Assembly: GCA_029204225.1 (NCBI GenBank) | Contig: CM055093.1 | Location: forward strand, 33,540,525 to 33,604,524 | Origin: Diphasiastrum complanatum | Taxonomy: Eukaryota > Streptophyta > Lycopodiopsida > Lycopodiales > Lycopodiaceae | DNA: 64,000 nucleotides | Direction of reading: 5' to 3' | Shown here: positions 1 to 11,879 of the stretch, piece by piece | Position numbering within the stretch: the stretch's first letter is position 1 | How the letters are laid out: each line of letters opens with the position of its first letter | Made by a program: the position numbers and the translations under genes | Notes under the pieces: model-generated | The model's input: the letters and a program-made list of their open reading frames with translations, nothing else | What the model was told of the DNA's origin: nothing | The model's database searches: none

Positions 1-447
1 GTAGGATCATCGATTGCCTTGAAGGTTCCGCACACCATATACCAGTGACGACGCACCGTAACCGCCCAACTGTTGGGTCACAACCGACCCACCCCATGCC
101 CTAAAGAAATCAACACAATCATGTCCAGTCTCCTACGATAACTAGCGTCCCATACCACCAGCCATCGCACTCGGCTCTACCTAGCACACATCTCCTGGCC
201 TGGAGATACATCCTGGCTAATGCACGTGCCCTCCATCCACCAACTCACGGGTAGACTGAGTGAATGGAAAGAGGAAAACCCCACCACTATATAGGCATAA
301 CACAGTGGGTCCCATCAAGCACAGTCTTTCCGGCGACACGTGACCACCTAGGATGGTGATGTGTGGCATCTAAACATGTCAATAACTCCAGTCCTGCATC
401 ATGCCCTTGTGAGGCTGTCACTGAAGGGCATACCGTTATGGTACATA
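1..447. other. No recognisable gene
   Basis: I see no convincing coding signal or element boundary here. A long minus frame crosses 287-658, but it runs through the LTR-like block at 448-593 and resembles no protein I know. This is probably the remainder of an old LTR or solo repeat. Confidence 0.4.
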
Positions 448-593
448 ACATCTGGGCCCTCATATGATTATTGATTACTTGATACGACCATGTCCGGAAT
501 GACGTAGCATAACTAATAACTACATACAACTGGAGTGACCGGCTATCCACGTCAGGAATTATTCCGATTCCCTTATACAGAACATGGACATAA
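448..593 (-). repeat. Inverted copy of the Gyp-I LTR start
   Basis: Read on the minus strand from 593 downward, this block matches 63,511-63,656 on the plus strand closely for about 146 bp, with scattered substitutions, then similarity ends. In the right-hand copy the match begins just after a purine-rich tract, so it is the first part of a gypsy LTR. The left copy has no such tract in front of it and may be a solo or truncated LTR. Confidence 0.7.
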
Positions 594-603
594 CAACGAG
601 AGA

Positions 604-1455
604 TGTTAATGATAGTTGATAAGGCTTGGGAGAGTCCAGCAGCACCTAGAAAAACCAAGCATGCTCATGACAATGACGGAGCTGTTGGATACGACGGGCC
701 CACCCATCAGTTGGATGGAAGTTTGGGATCAGATGGAAAGGCAACTAAAGCCGCCTCTGAGAGTTTCTCTGCCCCTCCACCTAGCTATAAGATTTTCCAT
801 TTTTTATTTTTATTTTTCTCAAACATGTTTCCCAACCATCACTTGCTCATCCCCATCCGAGTCGACCGTTGAGATCACATTAAGGACCTCCTGAGACATA
901 TAAAGCCCTGATGAGACGAGTTCATAAGGACCTCCTAAGATGTACAAAGCCCGATTAGAGGAGTTCATAAGACAACTTAGCTCTCCCGACGCCGCGTACA
1001 ATCTTGTTGAAAATACCATACCTGGTAGACCCACACATTCATGCCATCCTCACTTGACCACAATTCACTTGACCTACCTAAGATCAACACCGATGTTGGA
1101 GAGTTTGACGATCCCCAAGATGGGCAACCAGACCCACGAAGGTTCTCACCACAACCTGAAGGATTCACCGTTGGTGAAGCTGAGCCCTCAACAAGTGAAA
1201 GGGCTAGAAAAGAAGATAAGGGCGCCAAGGCACTTGATGATAGTTTGGCAAAGCCTCAGCAACAACAAAAGGCAACCCAATTGATCGAGCCATTGGGAGA
1301 TCTCAGTTTTGTGAAACAATTTTGCGAGAAATAAACACTTGATTTTATACAAGCGAATGAAGATCTACGTTTTTCCAAGTGCCAATGTGGAAGCGAAAGC
1401 GATATCATTCGACATGTGTTGCAGTGGGTCCTGCAACAGATTAGGAGAGGATGAT
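604..1455 (+). other. Degenerate retroelement interior ending in a PPT-like tract
   Basis: Short overlapping frames encode an acidic, Q/E/P-rich peptide (about 1,041-1,331) that resembles a decayed gag tail, but no diagnostic motif is present. The purine-rich stretch at about 1,439-1,455 directly precedes a sequence shared with the Gyp-H LTR, so it is probably a polypurine tract. This would be the 3' end of a plus-strand element. Confidence 0.35.
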
Positions 1456-2575
1456 ATTGGCTGATTCTGAGGAATCTCCAAGATGCTGAGCTAAAATAAT
1501 TCCAAGAGCACCTCTCACCTAAGACCGAGGAGGTCTCTGAGGAAGAAGAGAAGGATGAGAATGAGAGTCAAGAAATACTAGCTAGGACAATAGTTAGAAA
1601 TCATGTGAGCCTCACGGTGAATCCCAAGTGATGGAATGACATGTAGGAGCTAGTATGTGTAGACATTTGTAATAAATGTTGTAGACCCCTCTTAAATAAA
1701 GTAGAGTGAGCCACCTTTTTATGGTGACCTCTAGTGGAGGAACTAATTCCACTTGTAATTTGTGGAATTGTGGAACTGTCACTTGGGCTCAACCTCAATT
1801 GCTTATTTAAGAGCCCCCGTCTCTTGTGAGGGAGCTTTACTTGTAATGTCTTTGCTTTTGTATTGAATAAAGAAGATCCTCCATGAGTTTTGGCATTCAT
1901 AGAGCTCCTTGATCATGATGGCTTTCTTGAGTGATTCCCTTTGATCATGCCCTTCCATCCCTTTTGCGTGTGGTTGTGGAATTAGACTAATTTCTTGCTT
2001 GCTTTCATTATGCATTGTGGAGTAGAGTGGATTAGTTTCACTTGTTTATGTTTTAGAGTAGAATCAAGCTTCAAGTAAACTACATAGGCTGAAATAGTGG
2101 TATAGATCTTGCATATTCATCTACATTTTAGTTCTCAATGTTCTTGGGAAGTTCAGGAATCAAGAGATGAGTGTTCCTTGATTCTTGCACTTGTAATGCT
2201 TGCTAATTATTTCTTGTTTCTCTTGTTCTTGTTTTTTTTACATTAAGTAGAAGTAGGATCTGTTGAGTGTTCATCTGAGTTGCTGACCGATTTTTAGATG
2301 AACATCATAACTTGCATGTTTCAATGAATGTGAGTGCTCTCAAGAGTGAACCAAACTGTGCATCCTTTGACAGGCAGGATAAACTCTACTTGCAAATCAA
2401 TCTTACTACCTGGCTAAATGTTTTACCAGGATTCTAATTGCCAAGAACTATCTGAAGAGTCCGGTAACAGACAATGAGAAGCCAAATAACCAAGCACCAA
2501 ACTCTAATGAATCTAAGCAAAGAATCGATATACGGATCGAGGGAATCAGTAAGCAACAATATTGGGCAGGGGCAG
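1456..2575 (+). repeat. LTR related to the Gyp-H LTR at 58,597-59,748
   Basis: The two regions share many blocks in the same order: the GGCTGATT start, the segment GTAGACCCCTCTTAAA..AAAGTAGAGTGAGCCACC, the 'shown by suckers' style repeats of GATTCTTG, and a tail near GACAGGC. The first base pair is TA here rather than TG. The right edge is approximate because the last 150 bp are poorly conserved. As it follows a PPT-like tract, it is probably the 3' LTR of a mostly lost copy of the same family. Confidence 0.65.
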
Positions 2576-2898
2576 GTACTGCCATCTAGTGCTATGGATC
2601 TATTCTAGATTATTCTATCTAGCCTAGGGCTAACTATTTACCTTATTATCCTAACTAAGTTAAGGCTATCTATCATATGTCTAACCTATCAAACCATGAT
2701 TCCTAACAAAGTCAATATAGGCTAGCCCTATCTTGACGTTCATCCATCCTAGATCTAGCTGAGTCACCTAATATCGGGCTTCTAACTACCTAGTCCTGAA
2801 CTACTACTAACGACTAATCTCTCCACACTATCTTTACTGCTAACCTATACTGACCTTCTTAAAAGAAAATAAACTAGTCTACACCTATTTGATCAATA
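2576..2898. other. No recognisable gene
   Basis: This AT-rich stretch is full of short CTA/TAG words and carries no coding signal. It may be the decayed 3' LTR of the minus-strand gypsy that ends at 2,899. Confidence 0.3.
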
Positions 2899-3840
2899 TT
2901 ATTGCGACGCTGATGACTCTTCTCGAGAAGATGAGGACGATGAGGATGGTGCATGGGGCTCATTCCTAAGCTGAACATCGGCTGTGTAGTAGCGAAGCAA
3001 TCTGTTGTCGTTAACTGGTGTACCGAACAATTTGCCTTGCAGGTTAGCGAGAATAACTGCGCCATTAGGTCAAATTTCCACTACCTTATACGATCCTTCT
3101 CCTAGAAACTTGAGCTTGTCTTTGTGTGACATGGCTTTGTACAGAGCCAATTCTCCCGTGACGAGATTCTTGGTTTTAATATTTCGATCATGCCAGACTT
3201 TCCTTCAATGTTTTTCTACAACTAGGATGTGAGTTTCATGGAGTTGGAGAAGATTATGAGGTCTCCTATGAGTACTGTACTTAAACGTTCGGCAATGGCA
3301 ACTCTCAGACTTGGAACGACAAATTCAACATACATTACGTCTTCCTATCCATACACCATTTGGAATGGAGTGGGGTCCAGTGCTCACTTTGAAGGTGGTT
3401 CTGAATGCGCATAGAGCTGCGTGAAATTTGTGTTCCCAATCCGAGTGTGACGCTTCTACCATTTTCATGATAATACCATAGAGAATCTTGTTTCATGACT
3501 CCGCTTGTCCATTGCATCATGGGTAATAAGGCGTACTCTTCTTATGGACAACCAAATACGAGGACAACAAGTGAGTAATAGTTTCATTTAGAAAATGCGT
3601 TCCATGATCACTCACAAGTTCAAGTGGACACCCAAAATTAACTAAGATATTTTCATACAGGAACTTAGGAATGGAGTTGGTGTTAGCCTTCCTTACTGCC
3701 TTGGCTTTGACCCATTTGGTCAGTTAGTTTGTAGCTACGATAATATAGCGAGTTTGGGAGCCACGCGCAGCCAGACGAATAGGGCCGACATAATCTATGC
3801 CTATTGGGGGTATTCCCAACAAAGTGTAAATATATAAAGT
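2899..3840 (-). pseudogene. Gyp-A integrase and pol C-terminus (Ty3/gypsy)
   Basis: The protein would insert retroelement cDNA into the genome. Reading minus in shifting frames, one finds DYVGPIRLAARGSQTRYIIV (first Asp of the DDE core), SDHGTHF (second Asp) and GQAES (Glu), then the C-terminal GEGSYKVVEI..NGAVIL module and a Ser-rich tail ending at 2,899. There are several in-frame stops and at least one frameshift. Protease, RT and RNase H are missing upstream: the sequence is joined near 3,840 to unrelated LTR-like DNA. The same integrase subfamily occurs in Gyp-E and Gyp-F. Confidence 0.8.
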
Positions 3841-3899
3841 CATCCAATAAAATGTGTTGTGAGGGCATGGCATCCTGCGTGTATAAGCCCATGGCCCAA

Positions 3900-4600
3900 T
3901 GAGCATGCAAGTGAAGCTGTAAATAAAATAATAGACTTGGGCCCTTTGTAATTAAAATAAAACTTGAGGCCCAAATTCAATTCTAGACTTAGAGTTTACT
4001 TTTTAGAGTTGGGTCCAATTTTGGACTCACATGAATCTTGTGATTTCCAATATAATTTTTGTGGACCCTTGGATCAAGTTGGGTCCAAGATGAATGGATA
4101 GGATCAATGTGAATATTAGCCAATAGGATTGAGAGGCAAGGGCCTTCCCCATTTTATAAAAAGACACCATTTGTACACTATTTTCATGCTTAATAGAGAG
4201 GAGGGGACTCTACCATTTTGAGAGCTCAAGCATCCTCATTTGCTAATCAATCTTTACGGAATTTCTTTTTGATTTTTTTTTGGAAAAATCAGTGCATGTT
4301 AAGTCTGATACATGCAAGATGTTTAGAAATGAGCTCCATATGGAATGGAAACTGTGAAATTGAATGATCGACGTTTTTATCGATTTTCAAAGTTTGGTCC
4401 ATGTCAAACGAAATTCAGTCCAAGTTCAACATTGTTCTAAATCAGTCTAATATTAATTAAACAAAAAAGGCTTAAAAAAAGTGAATGACCTACTGAGTTG
4501 TATCAGTCGGATAAGGGTCTCTAATAATGTTCACTTCTTAAGTTGAAGATTCGGAATTTGTCAACTGATTAAGCTATTTCTCATTTCAGGGAATCAATAA
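3900..4600 (+). promoter_or_regulatory. Probable LTR/leader of Gyp-B with TATA box
   Basis: There is a TATA-like TTTTATAAAAAG at 4,152-4,163, followed by a leader that ends just before the gag ATG at 4,602. The repeated word GGGTCCAA (about 4,010-4,090) is typical of low-copy LTR promoters. No matching second LTR was found after 16.2 kb, so the LTR assignment is an inference from position. Confidence 0.4.
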
Positions 4601-4601
4601 T

Positions 4602-5277
4602 GGCAGATGATAATGCAGGTCTCGAGGGTACGGTATTTATAGATTTTTCAGCAATTAAGTCAAGCACTTAATGAAATGAACAATTGAAAAAGTTTAAGGG
4701 ATCAACAGATGGAGGTACTGTTAAATCAAGTAAAGACTTTGTCTTCGTCAAATTTGGGCTTTCAGCCATTATTTTTTTCGGGAGAAAAGAAAGAGAATAA
4801 GCCAGAGGTGGTAGACGACTGGTTAACCAAGTGGACCAGTTATTTCAATCTACACACAATTCCAAAAAAGAAAAAGATCGAGATCATGGTTTTGTTGTTC
4901 CGTGGAAAGGCTTCGTCGTGGTGGCATAATATGCAACCCAAACCTACCACATGGGAAGAATTCATGGAAGTATTCAAAAAATCGTTTGTGGTTGCGGACG
5001 ATTCGGAATATTACCAAAGATTTGTCAGTTGCAAAATGGATACTCGGAGCTAAGACTCTTACCTAAAAGAATTTATGGACTTGTGGAACAAAGTTATGGC
5101 GTTCAATGAAAAAGTACTCTAGAAGTTTATCCTAGGTCTACCAGCTGATTACCATAGTGAATGTAATCGAAACGTGCGTAATCGAAACGTGCTTCAAACT
5201 TTCAATGACGTTGTAAGAGTCGCGAAAGCTTATGATTCCACAATGGTGACATCCAAGAAGCAGTTGTATGCTAATCA
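4602..5277 (+). pseudogene. Gyp-B gag, 5' part
   Basis: This is the structural Gag protein of a Ty3/gypsy element, which packages element RNA. The Retrotrans_gag core is clear: VVDDWLTKWTSYFNL, VLLFRGKASSWW, TTWEEFMEVFKKSFV, then GLPADYHSECNRNV. The start at 4,602 (MADDN) needs a frame change near 4,670, and there are stops at about 5,051 and 5,120. The gene is cut at 5,277 by Cop-1 and resumes at 14,040. A relative of this gag core lies in Gyp-D at 18,747. Confidence 0.8.
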
Positions 5278-6218
5278 TGTTTATTCTCCAACTGATCGAC
5301 TGATCGACTAATCGACATTTTAATCTTCGTCCAACTTTTATTTATACCTGCAGTTTTCTCTGTGTTTCTACACAGACTGCAAAACTACTCAGAAATGGCT
5401 CATAGGTGGCTCCGACATATCGAACATCATCGACAATCTTTATCGGGCATGGTCCGAAGAATCTTGTTCCACTCGTCTTGAAGCTAAAGACTTGCCCTAA
5501 TCTTATGGCAAGTAAATTTCCAGGAATTATCAACTGGATGGATGCCAGCTCACTATGGCTCACTGGCCATTATGATCTATGATCTAATTAGTTGTCCTAC
5601 TATTGGACGTTGCCGCATTTGCGTAGTATAAAGAGCTGCTCATATTTCTACATGAATCAATGATCTTAGATCAAGAAGTATTGAGTATTTAGCGTTCTCT
5701 CTCAAGCCTGCAAGCTTGAACACTCTTGAGCATTCTAGCTCAGTTCTTTAGAGTTGATTAGAGATTTTGTGCTTACTACTTATCAATAGTTGCGCTTAAT
5801 TCAGACTTATGTTTTAGTCGCTTAGCGATAGCTTAGAGTACGTAGCTTCGATCCGCAAACTTGTTGCACTCATTTACTTATGTTTCATTTTCATACTGAA
5901 TCAATACTATCTTCTTATTGCATTCAAATTCGTATTATGCGCTTCTGTAGTTCTTCGTGATAGATTATTTGTGTGATGATTCAATGCTTAATGTTTGGAA
6001 TGTAATCATTATAGTATAATGATCTCAAAAGTTAGTTACTATAAGATCAAACTGATTTCTATCAGTATTATTTTGTTCGAAATTGATAGGTGTAGTCATG
6101 CATAGAGAAAGAGAAAGATAGTTTAGTCCACTGCGCACGATAACTTTTAATTCTTGTCGTTTGAAATCTTTTTATTCAATTCTATTTGACCTATCTTTTC
6201 ACACACCTCCTTTCAACA
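5278..6218 (+). repeat. Cop-1 5' LTR
   Basis: It starts TGTTTATTCTCC and ends TTTCAACA, directly followed by a primer site for initiator tRNA-Met. It matches 13,075-14,039 along its whole length with many substitutions and small indels, so this is an old insertion. The target duplication is AATCA (5,273-5,277) against AATCC (14,040-14,044). The first 35 bp contain overlapping GATCGACT words. Confidence 0.9.
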
Positions 6219-6230
6219 TGGTATCAGAGC
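6219..6230 (+). other. Cop-1 primer binding site (tRNA-iMet)
   Basis: TGGTATCAGAGC immediately follows the LTR. It is complementary to the 3' end of plant initiator methionine tRNA, the usual primer of Ty1/copia elements. Confidence 0.9.
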
Positions 6231-6391
6231 ATTGATTCTTCAAGGCCTAATACTATATCAGAGCGCAAGCTCTAATACTTGATATCTTTCGTGATATCAA
6301 ATTCTTCAGTTCAAATCAATTTGTTTCGGTATCAGAGAATTGATTTTCACAACACGGTATCTCTCTTAACGTCAAAAGACTAAAGTTCCAT

Positions 6392-7051
6392 ATGCATTTT
6401 CAAAGTAGATCCAGTCTTATTGCAAACAAGCTGAATGGATCCAATTATCATTTATGAAAATTTAAGATGAAGACCTTGCTAATCGCCAATGAGTTGTGAG
6501 ATGTTGTCACAAGTACAAAAGTAAAGCCTGGAGACGACACAAACGACTCAAAATAGAAATCGAAGGATGGCAAAGCTTTCGCGCTTATTATCCTCAACAT
6601 ATTGGATACTCAAATTGACCACATAGCTGAAGCTAAAACTTCGAAAGAAGTTTGGGACATCCTGAGCTCACTATATGATGTGAGAGACGTAGCTACCAAG
6701 TTACATCTTCGAAGGAGATTCTTCACACTCAAGATGTCGAACAATGATTCTCTTCAGAATCATATTAACCAGTTTAAAAATCTCTTGCAACAGATGGCCG
6801 TTGTCGGATCAGTCATAGATGATCAAGGCGCAATTATGACATTGATTTCAAGCCTGGCCTCTACATATGAGAACTGGGTGATAATCATTACGACACACTC
6901 AAATTTAACTCTTACCATGAGATCCAAGATTGTCGAATTCTCAAAGCGAAGAAAGCAGCCAAGCAGCCTGATGTTACAGCATCTCCTGAAGTCAAAATGG
7001 ACGAAAGCGCTTTTATGGTCAAAGACAAATACGCGAATTCGGATGATTTAG
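6392..7051 (+). pseudogene. Cop-1 gag (UBN2 type)
   Basis: This is copia Gag. Seen are LNGSNYHL near the start, then TSKEVWDILSSLYD, KLHLRRRFFTLKM, HINQFKNLLQQM and LISSLASTYENW, the standard order of the UBN2/retrotran_gag domain. Several in-frame stops (near 6,457, 6,498 and 6,556) break the first third. No CCHC knuckle is visible before the protease, so the end of gag has been lost or frameshifted. Confidence 0.85.
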
Positions 7052-8061
7052 GGTTTCTAGATTCTGGAACTACTCAACATATGACCAATCATCGTGAGAT
7101 TTTTCATTCCTATATGTCTTACAACACAAAGAAGTATGTTCATCTTGGTGATGATAGCACTCACACTATCGAAGGTGAAGGTATTGTAAGATCAAGGTTC
7201 TAGCATGATTAATTCAAACTATTGTCAAAAGTCTTGTATGTTCCTAGACTCTCTACAAATATGTTATCAGTAAGTAGAATTACAGATTTAGGTCATGAGG
7301 TGGAGTTTGAGTCAGATCAATACAGATTTATTGATAGGAGTAATAAGATCCTTGCACTCGGCAAGAGACATGGATACTTATATAGATTGGCACATTGTTA
7401 TTCAGATTCTATTCAAGTCTTAAAATCCTTTGTTCTTGTCAATAAAGCATTACTATGACATCATCGCTTAGGACACTTAACTCATTCGTCTGTTTTGAAC
7501 ATGTCCAGACAATCCCTAGCACATGATCTCGATTATCCTTTGGGCAAAGTCGATCTCCATGTCTGCCATAGCTGCATTCTTGGAAAGCAGACTAAGATTC
7601 TCAATATATCAAGCCATAGGCATGCAGCAAAAAGTCTGTTAGATGTTGTTCAATCAAATATATGTGGACCTATGCAAACTCCTTCATTGCTAGATGCAAA
7701 GTATTTTTTTACTTTTATTGACGAATTCTCTCGAAGAACAGCTGTTTACTTCATTAAGCAAAAATAAGAAGCTTTCATGAAGTTTAGACAATCCAAAAAG
7801 CATGCAAAAAATCAGACTAGTAAACGAATCAAAGCACTGAGGTCTAACAACGGGGGAGAATACATCTCCACCAAATTCAAGGAGTACTGCCTTAACAACG
7901 ACATTGAGCAACAATACACTATCTCCTATTCGCCTCAGTCAAACGGTCTTGCTGAGAGAAAGAACAGAACTTTAGTCGAATCGGCAAAGTGCATGTTATC
8001 ACATGTGACACTTTTGAAGTCCTTCTGGGCTAAAGCTGTTTCAATGATAAAGACAGTGCAA
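6997..8061 (+). pseudogene. Cop-1 protease and integrase
   Basis: The aspartic protease motif FLDSGTTQHM lies at about 7,051. It is followed by the pre-integrase zinc module (LGHLTHSS..., CHSCILGKQ) and the integrase core. In the core the Glu motif GLAERKNRTL is intact, but the two Asp positions read QSNICGP and LRSNNGGEY, both Asn instead of Asp. Stops occur at about 7,201, 7,456 and 7,765. After SFWAKAV (about 8,040) the sequence jumps into the RT, so the integrase C-terminus and RT N-terminus are deleted. Confidence 0.85.
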
Positions 8062-8909
8062 TAGTCTTTTATCATTATACGTGGACGACACATTGCTCTT
8101 TGGCAACAATATCGATCTGATAAAAGAAGTCAAGACTATGCTATCTTTTGAATTCGACTTGACGATATGGATGAAGCTCATTTTTGCCTAGGAATACAAA
8201 TTCATAGAGACAGAAATCAGAAGTTTCTCTACATTACTCAGCAGAGGTACATCTACAATATGTTAGTCGGATATAATCTGGTTAATTGCAATTTACCTCT
8301 CTCACCAATGGAACCAGATTTCAAATTGTCGAAGGACCAATGTCCTTGAACAATCGAAGAGGAACGAATGCATGAGCATCCTTATCATTCAATAATAGGA
8401 TCTCTTATGTACGCAATGATCTGTACGAGGCCAGACATAGCTCTTGCAGTGAGCTCCCTAAGTTAGTTTATGACTAACCTTGGTATAACACATTGGAAGA
8501 CTCTTATCATAGTCATGAGATATCTTCGAGCTACTATGGACTTTTGCATTTGTTATACAGCAGTCGACAATGACAAACTCAATTTACTCATTGGTTACAC
8601 AGATGCAAGTTGGACAGGAGATGTAGACACTCGTAAATCCACTTCTGGATTTACATTCTTCCTCAACAATGGTCTTATTTCCTAAAACAGTCGCAAGCAA
8701 TCTTTGATAGCTCTATCTTCTACAGAATCAGAGTATATCGCATTCTCACAAGCTACAAAGGAAGCAATTTGGTTGAGGAACTTACTTTCAGATATCGGTC
8801 TGAATTAATATGCTTCGACATTATTATTTTGTGATAATCAAAGTGCCATTGCCTTGTCAGCCGACCCTAGATTTCATTCTAGGAGTAAGCACATTGAAAT
8901 TAAGTATCA
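8062..8909 (+). pseudogene. Cop-1 reverse transcriptase (C-terminal) and RNase H
   Basis: The catalytic LYVDDTLLFGNN of copia RT is readable at about 8,083-8,120. Then come the RT thumb (CLGIQIHRDR, IYNMLVGYNL, YHSIIGSLMYA..TRPDIALAV) and RNase H (GYTDASWTGD, STSGFTFFL, ALSSTESEYIA, FCDNQSAIAL, SKHIEIKY). At least four stops or shifts are present. RNase H is cut at 8,909 by Gyp-C and resumes at 12,900. Confidence 0.88.
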
Positions 8910-9281
8910 GTTACAAGCTAAGATTCACTAGCTATGCTAGAAAGCATGACTTAAGCTAGAAAGCAAGAAGAGAATGCTTAAGGAGGCTAAAAGAGGAGCA
9001 ATCATCATAAACTGAATAAAGGAATACAATGTTGCCCTACTTATACTCTCTCCCTGAATCAAATGGAGGATTTGAAAAAGGGAGGAAAAATGATTTGGAG
9101 GGAAAATAGTGCGCCCTCCCAATAGGAGGACCCCCACTCCACATCAATGTGACCAAGTCTTAAAAATATAACCAAATATGGCCCAAGGCCAGTATATGAA
9201 TAAAAAGGGCCCTTAGGCCTGCTTATGCATAATAACAATAAAAGAATGGATGCGGTGAATGCACTGAGCCAAGTCCATAAC
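8910..9281 (-). repeat. Gyp-C 3' LTR
   Basis: It matches 12,528-12,898 along its length with few differences. The element reads on the minus strand, so this is its 3' LTR. The pyrimidine tract CTCTCCCCTGCAG at 9,281-9,293 is the polypurine tract on the minus strand. A duplicated TATCA (8,905-8,909 and 12,900-12,904) flanks the insertion inside Cop-1 RNase H. One extra base at the right edge leaves the LTR terminus uncertain by 1-2 bp. Confidence 0.85.
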
Positions 9282-9282
9282 T

Positions 9283-9766
9283 CTCCCCTGCAGAAAAACA
9301 AAGCCCTCCATCGGCTATAAGCATGCTAAATACTGAAAAATCATGAACTAATGGAAATACTGATGGAGACAACATAAGTCGTCACAACAGATACCCCAAA
9401 AGCATCATAATTACATAAAGCAAGTACTAAGCAAATACGACAATAAAGAATAGTCATAGCTAGCCGAATCATGAAGCAGAGGGGGCATCTGATCAAAAAG
9501 GTCATCCATGTGAGGTATAGGATACTGATTACGGATAGTCAGCTTGTTTAAAACACAATAGTCAATGCAAAGACATTTGGTTCCATTTTTTTTGGCAACA
9601 AGGAGGACAAGAGTACCAAAAGGACTATGGCTAGGAACAATGAGGCCCTGACATAAAAGGGAAGCAATTTGGAGCTGGATCTCATCACGTTCATCTTTAG
9701 ACATACGATATGGAGCACGAGAGGGTGGGATAGCACCAATAATAAGATCAATATGGTGGGTGACAT
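9283..9766 (-). pseudogene. Gyp-C reverse transcriptase, N-terminal fragment
   Basis: Minus-strand frames read [55 protein letters not shown] and [14 protein letters not shown], the start of gypsy RT (fingers, before the YxDD). The sequence stops there and is joined almost directly to the PPT and 3' LTR. RT palm, RNase H and integrase are deleted, making Gyp-C non-autonomous. Confidence 0.85.
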
Positions 9767-9791
9767 CTCGTAATGGTGGCAGAGATGTAGG

Positions 9792-10460
9792 TTATGAAAA
9801 GACCACAGAATACCGATGCAATAAGTCAGGAATCACCTGAGGAATAGGACCCATGGATGGAGCAGGAGGAGCAGCAACTGATGTACTCTGAATGATAAAA
9901 AGAGCTGCACCCTGAGCCTTTGGCAGGCTATGCATAAACTGCTTCCCGGTAACCAACTGATAGTCACCATGAGAATCAATACCAAAAAGTAAATGATGTC
10001 GACCAGCATGTGTAAAAGACAATGTCTACTGAGAAAGATCCACAGCAACAGTACCGAGGGATGAACACCAATCTGCACCAAGAATAATGTCATAGCACTC
10101 CAGAGGAATAATATAGAAATCTACCTGTCAAAAAAAAAGTCACCAATGTTATAGTCCAAGCCCTGAAACATCTTAGAGCTGATAAAAGTATGTGAGCTAG
10201 CAACCTCGACACTGAGAGACTGTGTAGCAGAAATAGGTGTAGCACGAATCCTGGTGGAAATGTAACTGCTAATAAATGAGTGTGTATTGCCCGTATCCAC
10301 CAAAGCAATATACTCTCATCCCAAAATACGAACATGTAACCGAATAGAACGAGGACCAGGATGCCCAGCCCAAGTACATAAGCAAGCTGCGCATGGCAAG
10401 CGACAGAAGCAGGATATGGTAAAAAACAGTGGTAGGAGGACCAGGAGACTGTCGGCAACC
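9792..10460 (-). pseudogene. Gyp-C aspartic protease
   Basis: The retropepsin active site is readable as MVDTGNTHSFIS at about 10,268-10,303 (minus), followed by LDYNIGDFFF and a downstream frame with FTHAGRHHLLFGIDSHGDYQ. It lies between the zinc knuckle and the RT, the normal gag-PR-RT order. The frame changes several times. Confidence 0.7.
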
Positions 10461-11510
10461 ACGGGCGAGATGATCTGGACTCTTACAGTGATAACAGAGG
10501 CGCTTCTGCTGAATCTCAACGAACTCTATGGCTGAATAATGGCGAACAAAGGCAGGGCGAGGTGTAGAAGGACGAGGGAGAACGGTAGTAGAAGAAGCCA
10601 AAGTAGGAGAAGCAGTGGAAAGAGGGCGAGAAAAATGAGAAGAAGTGGACAACTCAAGATACTTATGCTGCGCGGTAGTAGCCAAGGAGATAGCATCTGA
10701 GAGAATAGGAGGCCGAAAAGAGAAAACATTATATCATAAGGAGCCTCTAAGACCAGCAATAAAACGTGAAATAAGCTCTGTAGGATGAAGATCAGTAAAA
10801 AGTAAGAAAGCTCAGTAAACTGATCAATATAATCAGTCAAATGACTAGTATGGCGAAGGCTACGAAACAGTGGGTCAATCATAGCCATACGAAGATCATG
10901 CCGAAAAGTAGGCCATACATGTAATCCTTCACGAGTAGGCTCAGAGCGATAGACACGCCACCAAGTCTAACCTCGACCATCTAAATGTAACGCAGCCAAC
11001 TACATTTCTGGGTTTCAGTCTTGGGATACATAAGAAAATAGGTCTCTAACTTAGAGAACCAATTTTCCAATATATTCCCATCAGATGCAGATGAACCAGA
11101 ATAAGTAGTAAGCTGGATGCGATCATGAAAATCACGAGCAAAATGAGACTCATGATTACCTGAAAAAGTAGAAGAAGAAAATTCTGGTGGTGCGGAAAGA
11201 AATCCAGGTGGTGGTATAGAAGACCCGAAAGGAGACCCATAAGAACTAGCACTATATGAAGGGAGACCAAACGTACTACCAAAAGCACCTCCTGAAGATG
11301 GAGATGGAGCAGGAGCAGGCGTAATAAAGGTGCTTTACTAGGACGATGAAGAATGTCTGGGGGAGTGATATCCCCTCGTGGTAGGATTGTCTCAAGGCTA
11401 GAAAGAATACGATCAATACGACTCTCAAGATGGTCCACGCGGGAATCAATATGTGTAAAACGATCATCTAAAGAGCTCTGCGGAGGGTCTTCTGATGAAG
11501 AATTTGCCAT
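10461..11510 (-). pseudogene. Gyp-C gag with CCHC zinc knuckle
   Basis: ATG at 11,510 starts a peptide with SSSEDPPQSSLDDRFTHIDS and a short coiled coil (HLESRIDRILSSLE). A gag core follows (IDPLFRSLRHTSHLTDYIDQF near 10,870), then the zinc knuckle CYHCKSPDHLARGC near 10,470-10,510. CCHC spacing is 2-4-4. Multiple frameshifts separate these parts. Confidence 0.8.
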
Positions 11511-11879
11511 AGGGTCTAAGGAAGAGACAAAAACCTGAGGGAGAGGACATTTGTCATCACCCCAACTTAGTCTAACTTCCAAAATCACCAAAAATGGCAT
11601 GTAAACAGTCAATCAAGATGCATAATAATTAGAAAATGAGGGGTTGAGAAAGTAGAAGATTTCAAACAAAATGGAAAAATGGAAAGAGGAGGGTGTGAGG
11701 CAACAAATATGAACAAGAATAGGGGGCTGGAAAGAGCAGTATGTGAGCAGAAAAGACAGCAAGTAGGTGCAAAAAGGGCGCAAGCAATACCTGAGTGGGT
11801 GCTGATCCGTCGTTCACTCGGTAGTGCCAACAAAGAGAGGTAAAAGCTGAAGATAATAGGGCATTGGGCATCAACTACC
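11511..11879 (-). other. Gyp-C leader, non-repetitive part
   Basis: This is untranslated leader between the repeat array and the gag ATG. No motif beyond purine-rich tracts is visible. Confidence 0.4.

Noticed and set aside
287-658. 123-residue minus frame as a gene
   Set aside because: It crosses an LTR-derived block and has no domain or composition typical of a protein.
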